Positions 46,202-56,079 are shown, counted from the stretch's first letter. The stretch is 64,000 nt of DNA from Lysinibacillus mangiferihumi (GCF_003049665.1 NZ_PYWM01000001.1:306995-370994); one strand, 5' to 3'. Made by a program: numbers and translations. The notes: generated by a model not told the origin, from the sequence alone.

Positions 46202-47473
46202 ATGTTAAAAGAACTCATGTTTGAACGTTTAAAAAAAATTGAAAATTTAGAGCAACGTCAATTACTAAAAGATATTGTAAGTGGCGTTTTTGTAAATCTA
46301 ATTGATTATCAAGAAGAGATGAACAAAAAGCTTGAAGAACGTATTTTTAATGAAATCGATGATCATGAAAATAGATACGACATTTACACAACCCTTAGTG
46401 CACGAGAAGATGTTGATCCCATTCATGATTGTTTGTTTCCAATATGTCCGGCAGATTTAGAAGATACTAATTTAAACATTGAGCATCTACTTGAATCCAT
46501 TAAAAATAATGAACTGGCTACGCTTATGACATTATTTTTAGAGTGTGATTCGATTGAAATCCAACATTTACTTGCGCAGCGAAGAATTTTCAATGGTCAT
46601 CTTGTGACATCGCATGGATTGGTTGAAATAAAGCTGCGTCTTACTCAAAATAATCGTTATGTGCAAAAAATTAAAGACCTATATTCAATCTTTCAAATCA
46701 ATGGTCTACCTTGGAAAACAATCAACCATCCATTTGTGAATAAGTTTGTTGATGTAAAACTTATTGGTTGTCCTACATTAAATGAGGATGTAGAAATATT
46801 CGATGTGACGATTGATTTAGAGGAATATGAGCAACAAAAACGATTAAATATGGTACCGCTTTGGAATCTTCAACGTCACGAGGTTAAGAATAGCGGTTTT
46901 CCATTTCCAGCCATCGATCGAATAAATTATGAACATGTCTTATCGTTACGAAAAACGGGTACACAACATGGTTATCTAATTGATACGGAAGAAGACAATA
47001 TTCGATATATAAAGCGTTCAGATAGTGAATTAACGATTGTTTCACCTCAGGATCAGTCAGGCGTATGGCAACTTCTTAAAATTGCAAAAGTTGAAAAAGA
47101 CCAAGTAGGTAATTTAACTTACGAACTCGTCTCTAATCGACGAAATGAGCATTTTATGCACAAGCTTTCTAGTAAATATAATGTAAATATTTCAACAAAG
47201 GGAGAAATCATTCGATTGATTAACTCCTTTGAGGTAGCAGACAATCTTGAACTTTTGAGAATAGATATTTTGGAAGGGCAAGTAGAAAATCGAAACTTTG
47301 TGTATCCATTTTTAAAGGACACAACACAAAACGCTAGTCACAAGAAGACGATGCTATTACAATTCCTATCAAAACAAGATAAAGATTTTATTACGAATGA
47401 TGTCTTGGGTTTTCTTCTTGCTGAAGTTCAAAGATATTTCACTGAATATAAATGTGTAGGGAAATGGTTATGA
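46202..47473 (+). CDS. Unrecognised protein, possible baseplate component
   Basis: A 423-residue cytosolic protein with no membrane helix. I do not recognise a family with confidence. The middle part, NMVPLWNLQRHEVKNSGFPFPAIDRINYEHVLSLRKTG, has a Val-Pro-x-x-Asn-Leu element and following strand pattern that recall TssF/phage gpJ-like wedge proteins, whose conserved segment reads similarly; this is weak. An N-terminal helix pair may form contacts (ERLKKIENLEQRQLLKDI). It overlaps the next gene by ATGA, so the two are probably made in fixed ratio, as wedge subunits often are. Confidence 0.35.
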   Translation: MLKELMFERLKKIENLEQRQLLKDIVSGVFVNLIDYQEEMNKKLEERIFNEIDDHENRYDIYTTLSAREDVDPIHDCLFPICPADLEDTNLNIEHLLESIKNNELATLMTLFLECDSIEIQHLLAQRRIFNGHLVTSHGLVEIKLRLTQNNRYVQKIKDLYSIFQINGLPWKTINHPFVNKFVDVKLIGCPTLNEDVEIFDVTIDLEEYEQQKRLNMVPLWNLQRHEVKNSGFPFPAIDRINYEHVLSLRKTGTQHGYLIDTEEDNIRYIKRSDSELTIVSPQDQSGVWQLLKIAKVEKDQVGNLTYELVSNRRNEHFMHKLSSKYNVNISTKGEIIRLINSFEVADNLELLRIDILEGQVENRNFVYPFLKDTTQNASHKKTMLLQFLSKQDKDFITNDVLGFLLAEVQRYFTEYKCVGKWL

Positions 47474-48159
47474 ATTATATTTGGGACTTACTTATACAAG
47501 CCGAAGAAGAGGGCTTTTTAACAAAGGATATTTACTTTCATCTTGCCAAAATCTATTCACCTTATATGGAGCTTAGTCCACAACTACTAAATTCGCAGGT
47601 AGTAGAGCAACATGTGGAAGTAAACCCCTATTATCGTTATTTTCAAATTTTTAAAGAACTCTTTCAACCTGATCATACAACGGATGAGGCTTTTAGGGAC
47701 TCTTTATTAGATATTACACTGCATTTTTTAGCTGAGATTGATCGTATGCAAGGTTTAAATAAAAAGGAATATTATATTCGCTTTATGCTCAGAGACATTG
47801 AGGAAAATGTATTTGGAGAACTGGTTCGCGATAAAATCAAGTCTTTTTCAAAAAAAGAACAAGAGATTGTTGCACTCAATATGCTCAGACTCTATCAAAC
47901 TGGAGAAGAATTATATTTAATAAAGGACACGCTGAAAAATATATTTAGAAATTGTTTTATCTATGTGAAATCCGAGGAAAAAGATGAGTTACTTCTTTAC
48001 ATCCATCAAAAAAAGACAACAGAAAATATTAATAAAGTCCAGCTAATCCAAGAAATATTTTTACCTATTGGCTTCCATATGGAAGTCTACTGGCAGTACC
48101 ATTTTGGCATTATTGACGTAGAGGAAACCATGAAGCTAGATCGAATAGCTCTTTATTAA
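47470..48159 (+). CDS. Unrecognised protein, possible baseplate or adaptor component
   Basis: A 229-residue, mainly helical cytosolic protein starting at ATG 47470 in an ATGA overlap with the previous gene; a longer open frame is discarded. The C-terminal segment IFLPIGFHMEVYWQYHFGIIDVEETM has the Pro-Gly and aromatic spacing seen at the ends of some phage tail wedge proteins, but I cannot prove a link. The tight coupling to the 423-residue protein suggests a complex of the two. Confidence 0.35.
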   Translation: MNYIWDLLIQAEEEGFLTKDIYFHLAKIYSPYMELSPQLLNSQVVEQHVEVNPYYRYFQIFKELFQPDHTTDEAFRDSLLDITLHFLAEIDRMQGLNKKEYYIRFMLRDIEENVFGELVRDKIKSFSKKEQEIVALNMLRLYQTGEELYLIKDTLKNIFRNCFIYVKSEEKDELLLYIHQKKTTENINKVQLIQEIFLPIGFHMEVYWQYHFGIIDVEETMKLDRIALY

Positions 48160-48179
48160 AAAGTGAGGAGGGGTATAAG

Positions 48180-50828
48180 TTGACGACTAAATATTCATAT
48201 AAGCTTTATGCGAATAAGCGTTATACAGAAAAGAAATATATGACCTATACACGTGTAGAGTTAATGGAGATGACCACTTTTCAACTTAGAAATATTTGTT
48301 ATAAAGAAAAGCTCATAACAGGCTTAATTAATACGCTGACAAGGGACGAACTAATCGAGAAGATTTTAAGATATCGTGGAGCAGAAGAGCATCTTTTAAT
48401 TAAAGAAAAACAAGATGGAGGCTTTGAAAGAGTCGAAGAGGCGTTACAAAAATATTTAAAAACACCACTTTCTGAGAATGGTGATATTAAAATACCTGCC
48501 AAAATGAATCTCTATAAAGGGATGAAAATCGATAAACCAGATCAATACCTTATTGAATCAGGAGGCTATCTTGTAGAATCCAATGTGATGTTAGTAAATG
48601 AACATATGGAATTATGTGGTATTTTAAATATTGTAAAAGACGATGAAAAAGCAAATTGCTATTACCTAGTGGCAGATCAAGCGTTAGGAATACGCGAGAC
48701 GAAGAACAAGAACTATAGCTTTATTTTTTTGCGAAAGCAAGATTCTGAGTATATCTATAAAACATATTATCAGGAAACGCCGCTGCCACCAACAAACCTA
48801 AATTACTACAAAGTGCCAATACAGGATTTAGAGATGAAACAGTTAGAGACAACCAATGCCATTCTTGCCATTGATTTTGGGACAACCAATACAACAGCTG
48901 GCGTATTTTTGGATAGTGATTATGTCTCATCTCCTTGTAGTCATGACCTGTTAAACAAGCGAATTGAACTCAATAACATCAATTTTGTTCAATTCCCAGA
49001 CACTCTTCACCAAAATGAATGGATTGAAGTCGTTCCGACAGTGGTTGCAGTGGCAGATTGCTCGAGCGTTGATCATGTAAGTTATCATTTTGGCTATGAA
49101 GCTTTGAAGGTGATGAAAAAAAATAGCTATACATCATTAGCCACGAAATTTCAGGGCATCAAACGTTGGGTTAGTAATTATTCAAAATTAGAGGAAATAA
49201 TGGATGCAAATGGGAATACTGCCGTTATCCCACGTAGTCAAATCCTAAGAGAATTTTTACTCTATATCATTCACATGGCTGAGCATCAATTTAAATGTCG
49301 ATTCAAACATTTACATATTTCAAGTCCAGTGAAGCTGAAAACGCAATTTTTAGAAATGTTTCAAGCAATTTTACCTGAATATCAAATTGAAATTGAGCAC
49401 TCTCTCGATGAAGGAATGGCAGTACTTTATAATACGATAGCCAACCAAATTGAGAATCAGAGCTTTATGGATGGTAAGGAATATAAGGCTTTGGTAATCG
49501 ATTGTGGTGGGGGAACAACAGACCTTTCATCTTGTAAGTTTCGAATAGAGGATGGACATATTTCCTACAAAATTGATATTCATACAACCTATGAAAATGG
49601 GGATACCAATTTTGGCGGTAATAATATTACATATCGAATTTTTCAATTTATGAAAATTGTCTTTGCGAATTATTATAGTCGTGGGAAAAATGCTTATGAC
49701 ATTGATACGTTAATTGATATCCCAGGGAAAGACATTTATCGGTATGTGGATGATTATGGCGTCGAAGCGGTTTACCAGCAATTTGAAAAGGCGTTTAAGG
49801 ATGCTGAGTCTATTATCCCTACACGTTTTAAAGAATATGAAAATCGTACACGTGATGAATATTTAAGAGTGCGTAATAATCATTATTTCCTATGGGAAAT
49901 GGCAGAAGAAATGAAGAAAGAATTTTTCCGAAAAACAGGTATTCTAAGAAGCCGTTTTTACTCAGACAGCGAAATACAGCAAGAGAGTGATTTAAATATC
50001 ACAACGGTAGATCGTTGGTGTTTATCTTTATTAGAAAACCAACAATTTAAAGATGTTTATGACTATCCAAATGTTTATTTCAATATTAAAGAAATAAACC
50101 ACCTTATTAAAGCTGATATTTATGATATTGTGCGTGAGTTTTTAGAAAGCTTTTATGAAAGTGGCATGCTTAGTGAATATTCAATTATTAAACTAACAGG
50201 ACAATCCTGTAAAATCGATGCTTTTCGAGAGGCTTTAAAGGAGTTTGTACCAGGACGTAGCATTGAGTTTAGGCAAAAAGCTGAAAACGTTGGAAAAGTA
50301 GCAGAATTAAAACTCGCCTGTTTAAGAGGAGCCTTACGCTACTTAAATGCGAAAAAGATTGGCATGATTGAAACAAAAGTAACAAATGATGCACCTATTG
50401 TACCATATACGGTTAGTGCATATACGCATAATCGTCAAGAGAAACTACTTATTAGTAGTCTAGAGAGGCTGAATCAAATTCACGGAACTATCTCCCGTCC
50501 ATGGGGAGTGACTGAGGTTGAATTCTTCCTAACGGGAAGTGATCATCATACCGCACATAAATATACTTATATTAATCGACAAGAGGATTTTGTCCCTGTG
50601 CTTTATGAGAGTATCGCGTCATATTATTTTGATAAAATTCCACAGGATGAAACAGATTCAATCGTCAATGGGGAAATTAAATTCTTTGTCTTTGCAAGTG
50701 AGGATCATTGGGGTTTCCATGTAGTACCTGTTGCTAGGAAAGAGGAGCAGCTACTTATCGGTAACAAGGAATTCTTTGCCTTTGAAACAGATTTATCTGA
50801 GTTAGATTTCTTTGATGGATTAAAGTAA
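48180..50828 (+). CDS. Divergent Hsp70/actin-fold ATPase with extra N- and C-terminal domains
   Basis: An 882-residue protein. TTG at 48180 follows GAGGAGGGG. Residues about 20-65 (TRVELMEMTTFQLRNICYKEKL... LTRDELIEKILRYRG) look like a SAP/Rho-N-type helical hairpin. The ATPase core starts near 228: phosphate-1 ILAIDFGTTNTTAGVF (D232), phosphate-2 LVIDCGGGTTDLSS (D441) and an adenosine motif near IIKLTGQSCKIDAFREAL. The last about 170 residues are beta-rich and do not look like the DnaK peptide-binding domain; the DnaK linker VLLL is absent. It is probably a dedicated assembly or recycling chaperone working with the J protein, possibly replacing ClpV; that part is inference. Confidence 0.75.
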   Translation: MTTKYSYKLYANKRYTEKKYMTYTRVELMEMTTFQLRNICYKEKLITGLINTLTRDELIEKILRYRGAEEHLLIKEKQDGGFERVEEALQKYLKTPLSENGDIKIPAKMNLYKGMKIDKPDQYLIESGGYLVESNVMLVNEHMELCGILNIVKDDEKANCYYLVADQALGIRETKNKNYSFIFLRKQDSEYIYKTYYQETPLPPTNLNYYKVPIQDLEMKQLETTNAILAIDFGTTNTTAGVFLDSDYVSSPCSHDLLNKRIELNNINFVQFPDTLHQNEWIEVVPTVVAVADCSSVDHVSYHFGYEALKVMKKNSYTSLATKFQGIKRWVSNYSKLEEIMDANGNTAVIPRSQILREFLLYIIHMAEHQFKCRFKHLHISSPVKLKTQFLEMFQAILPEYQIEIEHSLDEGMAVLYNTIANQIENQSFMDGKEYKALVIDCGGGTTDLSSCKFRIEDGHISYKIDIHTTYENGDTNFGGNNITYRIFQFMKIVFANYYSRGKNAYDIDTLIDIPGKDIYRYVDDYGVEAVYQQFEKAFKDAESIIPTRFKEYENRTRDEYLRVRNNHYFLWEMAEEMKKEFFRKTGILRSRFYSDSEIQQESDLNITTVDRWCLSLLENQQFKDVYDYPNVYFNIKEINHLIKADIYDIVREFLESFYESGMLSEYSIIKLTGQSCKIDAFREALKEFVPGRSIEFRQKAENVGKVAELKLACLRGALRYLNAKKIGMIETKVTNDAPIVPYTVSAYTHNRQEKLLISSLERLNQIHGTISRPWGVTEVEFFLTGSDHHTAHKYTYINRQEDFVPVLYESIASYYFDKIPQDETDSIVNGEIKFFVFASEDHWGFHVVPVARKEEQLLIGNKEFFAFETDLSELDFFDGLK

Positions 50829-50866
50829 GTAGGCATCTGCCAAAAAATAAACGAGGTGAGTGACAG

Positions 50867-51640
50867 ATGTTTGCTAATCAATTTCCGCATTTTCAAAAAG
50901 GTAGAATTTTAAAAAGGGAAATGTTGGAGAACTTGCGAGATTATCCAAGAGAATTTTTAGATTTATATTTTCAAGATTATTCAGATGGCATTATAGCAGG
51001 TGCCCATATTACTGTAACGGATACAATTATCCATATTACAAAAGGGATAGTTAAACATAACAATAGGCTTTATTTGATGCATAGTAGCTATGAACTACCA
51101 TATAAGGCAACAGGCAAAGAAACCATTATAAAAATAAAATTTGTTGAAGAAGTGAGTAGATTAGATTTTACGGATTTTACAGCTACTATTTTTCTTGATG
51201 AGTCTCTGGATGTTGCTAGCAATGAATTAGAAATAGCCCGCTTTAAATTAAAAGTTGGAGCAAACCTACGATCCGAGCCAAATGATTTTTTGGATTTTGC
51301 TACGGAATACAATACAGTGAATTATCTCCACTGTCAGTATGCGGGAATACAAGCTAGCACATATCACCCAAAAGTTTTACAGCGTTATGCAAAGGAACTA
51401 TTAAAAAATCGCCCAACCAATGTGTATGATATTGCATTTGCTTTCGAGTGTTTGAATCAAGAACGAGTTCAGCGAGATGTCATTGAAATGTATATTTGCA
51501 ATCGATTAGAGTTAGAATTTCAAGCGTTTTCAAATAACCAAATTCATAAATATTTGTACCGTATATTATCTGAATCAAAGAACGGTGGTCGCTTAGTAGG
51601 GCATAGTTCAGGGCGACCAAATCGTATGATAGTTGACTAA
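50867..51640 (+). CDS. Unrecognised protein with tail-fibre/baseplate-like N-terminus
   Basis: A 257-residue protein. It starts FANQFPHFQKGRILKREMLENLRDYPREFL, followed by GIIAGAHITVTDTIIHITKGIVKHNNRLYLM. This opening, with a helix then a Gly-x-x-x-Gly beta strand and a short loop, is common in phage baseplate-attachment proteins. The C-terminal half is helical and ends in a basic tail. No enzymatic motif is seen. It lies between the Hsp70-like and DcrB-like genes, a position suited to a baseplate or loading protein. Confidence 0.4.
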   Translation: MFANQFPHFQKGRILKREMLENLRDYPREFLDLYFQDYSDGIIAGAHITVTDTIIHITKGIVKHNNRLYLMHSSYELPYKATGKETIIKIKFVEEVSRLDFTDFTATIFLDESLDVASNELEIARFKLKVGANLRSEPNDFLDFATEYNTVNYLHCQYAGIQASTYHPKVLQRYAKELLKNRPTNVYDIAFAFECLNQERVQRDVIEMYICNRLELEFQAFSNNQIHKYLYRILSESKNGGRLVGHSSGRPNRMIVD

Positions 51641-51688
51641 CTGTATTTTAGTTATTGAAAAATGCTTAAGAAACGGAAGGTGAGTGGG

Positions 51689-52378
51689 ATGAAATTTTTA
51701 GATGAAAAGATTATTGCACTTAGAAATGAAATGAGAGAGCAAGAGCAATTTGAGCTAGCTCAGAAAGAAGCAGCATTAAAAAAAGAACAGGAGCCTGAGG
51801 AGCAAAACGCTGAACAGGAAGAACAGGACTTCCCTAAAGTAAACATCTATCAAGATTACATAATGATTGATGATGAGAAGGTATCGGTGGTGGAGCAGCC
51901 ATTATTAGATGGCAAAATGTCGATCCGTATGCCGAATCTTTTTTTCTTGATGTCTAAGGAAATAGCAGCATTAAAGTACCCATCAGAGCGAAGACCAACC
52001 CTTATTTATACAGATGATTCCTCCACGATTAATCTTGCCTTCAATCTGACTCCACATCGATTAAAGGAAGATGGTGTTGCTGCTTTCCAAGAAAATATGA
52101 TTGATATTCTTGAACAGGCGCAACCTTCAGCAGATTGGTTGGATACAGAAGTCATAAAGATTGATGAAAAGACAGTTGGCTTTTTAGAAATCATTACACC
52201 AGCTATTGATGGCGATATTTTTAATTTAATGTTTTTTGCCTCTATCGAAGGATTAGCACTTATCGGAACCTTTAATTGTATGGAGGATGACCTAGAAACT
52301 TGGCGTCCAGTTGCGAGAGCTATGATGGAATCCTTGCAATTTGCTTCAATTAGTAGGAATGGAGGGACAGTATTATGA
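51689..52378 (+). CDS. DcrB/Eag-like (DUF1795-type) effector-loading chaperone
   Basis: A 229-residue protein. After a charged coiled-coil (EMREQEQFELAQKEAALKKEQ), the domain from about residue 65 follows the DcrB/PsbP pattern: MSIRMPNLFFLM, KYPSERRPTLIYTDD, NLMFFASIEGLALIGTFNCMEDD and a W-R-P-x-A-R-x-M-x-x-S-L end. In type VI systems, DUF1795 proteins (Eag) hold effector membrane regions and load them on VgrG. ATG at 51689 is chosen behind GGAAGGTGA. It overlaps the following vgrG by ATGA, consistent with that role. Confidence 0.65.
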   Translation: MKFLDEKIIALRNEMREQEQFELAQKEAALKKEQEPEEQNAEQEEQDFPKVNIYQDYIMIDDEKVSVVEQPLLDGKMSIRMPNLFFLMSKEIAALKYPSERRPTLIYTDDSSTINLAFNLTPHRLKEDGVAAFQENMIDILEQAQPSADWLDTEVIKIDEKTVGFLEIITPAIDGDIFNLMFFASIEGLALIGTFNCMEDDLETWRPVARAMMESLQFASISRNGGTVL

Positions 52379-53799
52379 GTGGGGTAGTGACAGCTTATCA
52401 TAATATACAAATTCAACCTTTTGAACTTATTAGTATTCAAGATCTTACCCTTGTCAAAAAAATGAATGAGCATGCAACACTACGTTTTACTGGTATTGTG
52501 CCTGAAGAGGTTAGAGATACTTATGTTGAAATGACTGAGGTGTTATCTGCCATTGAGGTTAATCAGCTTAATCATCTTGGTGTTCCTACACCACTTTTTA
52601 AAGGTGTTATTTTAGATGTCAAGGTAAGTTCCGTTCGAGGCATTTATTATATTGAGGTGGAGGCGGCATCTAATTCGTATCAGCTAGACATAAAAAAGAA
52701 AAATCGCTCTTATCAGGATAAGGAAATGACCTATTCATCTCTCTTTAAACTTCTACAGCCCGCGTATCCAGGTCTAGATATTATAGATGAAGCGACGAAG
52801 GGAGAAAAGTTAGGGAAGTTTACCCTTCAATACTTTGAAACAGATTGGCAATTTTTAAAGAGGCTTGCTTCCCGCTTTCAGACTGGTCTAGTTCCTGCTG
52901 TAACCTTTGATAAGCCGAAGTTCCATTTTGGAGTGCCTGCTGGCAGGGCAAAAGGCAAATTAGAAGATTATCATTATACTACCCGAAAAAAACTAGCAGA
53001 CTACCTAGTATATACAGAGAATGGCAATGAAGGCATGGGAGAGCATGATTTCCTCTACTATGAGGTGGAAACCGATAAAGTTCTGGAGTTAGGAGATTAT
53101 GTAACCTTTAACAAGCAAACCCTTTATGTTTCTGATGCATTGACAACCATGAAGGATGGATTGTTAAAACATTGCTATACGCTTTCGACGAAAAATGGCA
53201 TGAATAAAAGTGAAATCTTTAACAATGCCATCTCGGGATTGTCGCTTGAAGGAAAAGTGTTAGAAGTGGCAAAAGATCATATTAAAGTGCATTTAGCGAT
53301 AGATGATAAGCAGGATAAGGCAAAGGCACATTGGTTTTTGTATTCTACAGGTTATTCGGCTGAAGGACATAGTGGATGGTATTGTATGCCTGAAATCAAT
53401 GACTTTGTTCACGTTTATTTCCCGTCACATCGTGAGGAGGAAGGGATTTCTAGTGGCTCTATACGAAAAAACTTAGATACATCGGCTACGAACAAACTTG
53501 ACGATCCTTCAACAAAATATTATCGCACAGCCTTTGGTAAAGAAATTAAGATGAGTCCAACGGAAATCGTTATTACAGCGCAGGATGGCGATATTTTTAT
53601 TCGGTTAAATGAAAGCAATGGTATTGAAATATTTAGTAAAAAAGAAATAAAACTTATTTCTGAGGCAGATATTTCAGTTAATACTAGTAAGAAGATTCTT
53701 TTGTCTGCGGAGGAAGAAATTTCTTTACAATGCAAAGAAAGTAAAATAACGATGAATGGTAGTGTGCAAATTTTTGGGAAAGAAGTAAAGGCAAATTAG
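52375..53799 (+). CDS. VgrG/phage gpD-like spike protein 1
   Basis: A 474-residue tip protein. The N-terminal gp27-like part (IQPFELISIQDLTLVKKMNEHATLRFTGIV, later LQYFETDWQFLKRLASRF) is typical of gpD/VgrG, where a Trp-Gln-Phe-Leu motif is near universal. A gp5-type OB domain follows (GKVLEVAKDHIKVHLAID, then EGHSGWYCMPEINDFVHVYFPSHREEEG), and then a repetitive beta-needle (KEIKLISEADISVNTSKKILLSAEEEISL). It would form the trimeric spike under the tip. Paralogous to the second VgrG-like protein 3 kb on. Confidence 0.82.
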   Translation: MSGVVTAYHNIQIQPFELISIQDLTLVKKMNEHATLRFTGIVPEEVRDTYVEMTEVLSAIEVNQLNHLGVPTPLFKGVILDVKVSSVRGIYYIEVEAASNSYQLDIKKKNRSYQDKEMTYSSLFKLLQPAYPGLDIIDEATKGEKLGKFTLQYFETDWQFLKRLASRFQTGLVPAVTFDKPKFHFGVPAGRAKGKLEDYHYTTRKKLADYLVYTENGNEGMGEHDFLYYEVETDKVLELGDYVTFNKQTLYVSDALTTMKDGLLKHCYTLSTKNGMNKSEIFNNAISGLSLEGKVLEVAKDHIKVHLAIDDKQDKAKAHWFLYSTGYSAEGHSGWYCMPEINDFVHVYFPSHREEEGISSGSIRKNLDTSATNKLDDPSTKYYRTAFGKEIKMSPTEIVITAQDGDIFIRLNESNGIEIFSKKEIKLISEADISVNTSKKILLSAEEEISLQCKESKITMNGSVQIFGKEVKAN

Positions 53800-53831
53800 A
53801 ATGTTTCTTTCGAAAAAGGAGGGAGTTTTAT

Positions 53832-54962
53832 ATGCAGACACAGGGAGTTTTACAACATTTTTATGACACAGAAGTAGCAAAAAGAAGATTGAAATATCTC
53901 TTACTGCTTGAGGATTATTTCCAAGCCTCCAAAGAACAGCTTGCCGAGGAATTTAGAAAATCTTTTCAAAAAGTATGTGTCGAGCTAGCACAGCAGCAAT
54001 CACTTCATCAAAAAGGACCCATTGCTCATATCACGTTTTCTATGCTACGTACAGAGATGCTAGCAGGGCGTCATGATTATCTAGTAGAAGGTACTGACGA
54101 AGAGTGGTTTTTTGATCTTCATCCACTCTTAACTACGTATGATGCTAGCTGGGCTCATCGTTTTTTAGAGCAATACATCCAAGAATTAAGCTTATATAGT
54201 AAAACCTTCATGGGTGCCATTACCCAAGCAGATATTGAACGTATAAAACTTCAGGAAGCCCATCATTTTCATCAATATATTTTGAGCCTTGCTAGATATG
54301 CGCTACCTGACATTGTAAGATGTCCAGAATATATGGCACTGGAGCGGGATGTAGCTGTCGAAATACGTATAGGTGAGTTTATGGATATTAATGAAGTAGT
54401 GTATAGCGAAGATTTCGCAATGAAGGATAATGAAGAAATAAAAGCATGGCTAGAAGAAAACTTAGAGAATGAATACCCATTTGAAGTATTTAGCCGTTTG
54501 AACTTAGCGAATGGACACTATAATGGCATAGATATTCGTTATGCATTTTTCCAGAAGGCAAATTTAACACACTGCCATATGCGCGATTCTCTTCTAATTG
54601 GCGCTAATTTTCGGGATAGCCAGCTAGTAGGTACTGATCTGAGCTTTAGCATGATTCATGAGGTAGATTTTAGCAATAGTCAATTACAAGGTGCAAATTT
54701 TCAACAGGTTCAAGGGGCAAGTGGTCTTTTAGATCGTCAAAAGTGGGAAATGCCAGGCTATTTACCTGTCCGCTTTACAGATGCTAATTTAGAGGGCGCT
54801 AATTTTGAGCTAGCAAATTTACGAGGAGCCTGCTTTTTAGGGGCGAATGTAAAGGATACGCAATTTGCAGGAGCTAATTTAGAAAAGGCTATATTTTCTA
54901 AGGAAGCAAGGGAATATTTAGAGCTAGACGCATTTCAGACAGCAAGTGTTATTTGGAAGTAG
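53832..54962 (+). CDS. Pentapeptide-repeat protein
   Basis: A 376-residue protein. The N-terminal 230 residues are helical and unassigned (FYDTEVAKRRLKYLLLLEDYF). The C-terminal part has pentapeptide repeats of the A(N/D)LXX type (KANLTHCHMRDSLLIGANF; DANLEGANFELANLRGACFL; GANLEKAIF), forming a right-handed beta-helix. A 30-residue insertion interrupts the repeats. It sits between the vgrG-1 and Imm11-like genes; similar repeat proteins accompany VgrG in type VI clusters and may be adaptors. GAGGGAG lies upstream of ATG. Confidence 0.75.
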   Translation: MQTQGVLQHFYDTEVAKRRLKYLLLLEDYFQASKEQLAEEFRKSFQKVCVELAQQQSLHQKGPIAHITFSMLRTEMLAGRHDYLVEGTDEEWFFDLHPLLTTYDASWAHRFLEQYIQELSLYSKTFMGAITQADIERIKLQEAHHFHQYILSLARYALPDIVRCPEYMALERDVAVEIRIGEFMDINEVVYSEDFAMKDNEEIKAWLEENLENEYPFEVFSRLNLANGHYNGIDIRYAFFQKANLTHCHMRDSLLIGANFRDSQLVGTDLSFSMIHEVDFSNSQLQGANFQQVQGASGLLDRQKWEMPGYLPVRFTDANLEGANFELANLRGACFLGANVKDTQFAGANLEKAIFSKEAREYLELDAFQTASVIWK

Positions 54963-54986
54963 ATGTGGTGAAAAGGAGATTCAAAG

Positions 54987-55550
54987 ATGAACTATTTTAT
55001 TTTATCTCAGGATGAGCGAATTTCCAATGCTGTTGAACCGGTTGGTATAGCTCAAGTAATTAAAAAAGAGTTATTAACATTAGATAGAATAGATGAATTA
55101 GAGGAACTAGAACGCCAATTTCCAGTGTTAGAAAAGAATGACATGCTGTATATCGATTTTATCGAAAAGCCAATCGCGCTCTTGTCAGATGCGGTTAAAC
55201 AGTTAGTGGAAAAATATAACCCAAGTATGCCCTTTAAAGCTGTTGTGCTAATGGACATGCCTAAATTAATGCAAACATTATATTGGCTAGTAATACCACC
55301 AAAAGTACCTTGTCTTTCAACCCAAACTGAATTCCGTCTAGATGGAACGTTGAAGAAGCTTGTTCTCGATGAGGCCAAAGCTGCGCCTTATTCCTTCTTT
55401 CAAATAGAGGGTATTAAAGAAAATTATATCGTAGTCAATATTGAATTAGCAGAGAGTATTCTGCGCAGAGATTTAAGAGGAATTCGATTACAAAAAATAC
55501 AAACTGAAGGAAGATGGAACGACATTCTTTCTGTAGAAAAAGCTTTATAA
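54987..55550 (+). CDS. Imm11/DUF1629-like protein
   Basis: A 187-residue cytosolic protein. The opening MNYFILSQDERISNAVEPVG, the middle MPFKAVVLMDMPKLMQTLYWLVIPP and the end AESILRRDLRGIRLQKI match the layout I know for Imm11 (DUF1629) proteins, which occur beside type VI effectors. Whether it is an immunity protein or a structural helper is open: no cognate toxin precedes it, so an accessory role is likelier. GGAG precedes ATG. Confidence 0.5.
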   Translation: MNYFILSQDERISNAVEPVGIAQVIKKELLTLDRIDELEELERQFPVLEKNDMLYIDFIEKPIALLSDAVKQLVEKYNPSMPFKAVVLMDMPKLMQTLYWLVIPPKVPCLSTQTEFRLDGTLKKLVLDEAKAAPYSFFQIEGIKENYIVVNIELAESILRRDLRGIRLQKIQTEGRWNDILSVEKAL

Positions 55551-55671
55551 AATGGACAAGCAGGGCCATGTGAAGAAGAGCAAGAAGAGATTACATATCT
55601 AACAACGTTGTAGTGGAACCTTCTTGTTTAGAAAATTGCAACACCTTACGTATAGAAAGGAGGATTATCCG

Positions 55672-56079
55672 ATGTCAGAAGAAATGCAGACAAGGGGTGG
55701 CGACCAACGGAGCTATGTTGTTGCGGGTGCCAAATTATCCTGCTCGCAAGGAGATCAAATAAGCATTTTGAAAATGCCAGTTAGTCACGGCGTTTATACA
55801 AAAAATAAAGCTCAAATGAATACGATGGATTATAAGCCCAATATCAATATTCAGCCATTCGGCTTATGTCAAACATTAGCTAATCCTATCGTTGCAGCCG
55901 CTACAGCTGCCAATAACGGTGTTTTAAAGCCAATGCCTTGTACACCTGTAATTACAATGCCTTGGATCAATGGGAAGGATGATCAATTAATCGAAAATCA
56001 TCCAGCTTTAGTTAATCAATCTATTAATATGTGTATGTATTGTGGAACGATAAAAGTAGAAGATGATGGGCAAGAATAA
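55672..56079 (+). CDS. DUF4280 PAAR-like tip protein
   Basis: A 135-residue protein that should cap the VgrG-like spike. YVVAGAKLSCSQGDQISILKMP, NIQPFGLCQTLANP, PMPCTPVITMPWINGKDD and MCMYCGTIKVEDDGQ are the DUF4280 signature, with the four to five conserved cysteines likely binding a metal. ATG at 55672 follows AAAGGAGG; a longer frame is rejected. It lies just before vgrG-2. The 120-bp gap upstream (55551-55671) holds no gene. Confidence 0.88.
   Translation: MSEEMQTRGGDQRSYVVAGAKLSCSQGDQISILKMPVSHGVYTKNKAQMNTMDYKPNINIQPFGLCQTLANPIVAAATAANNGVLKPMPCTPVITMPWINGKDDQLIENHPALVNQSINMCMYCGTIKVEDDGQE

Noticed and set aside
54987..55550. Immunity gene for a toxin in the spike module
   Set aside because: No toxin gene precedes it; an accessory role of an Imm11-like protein is as likely.
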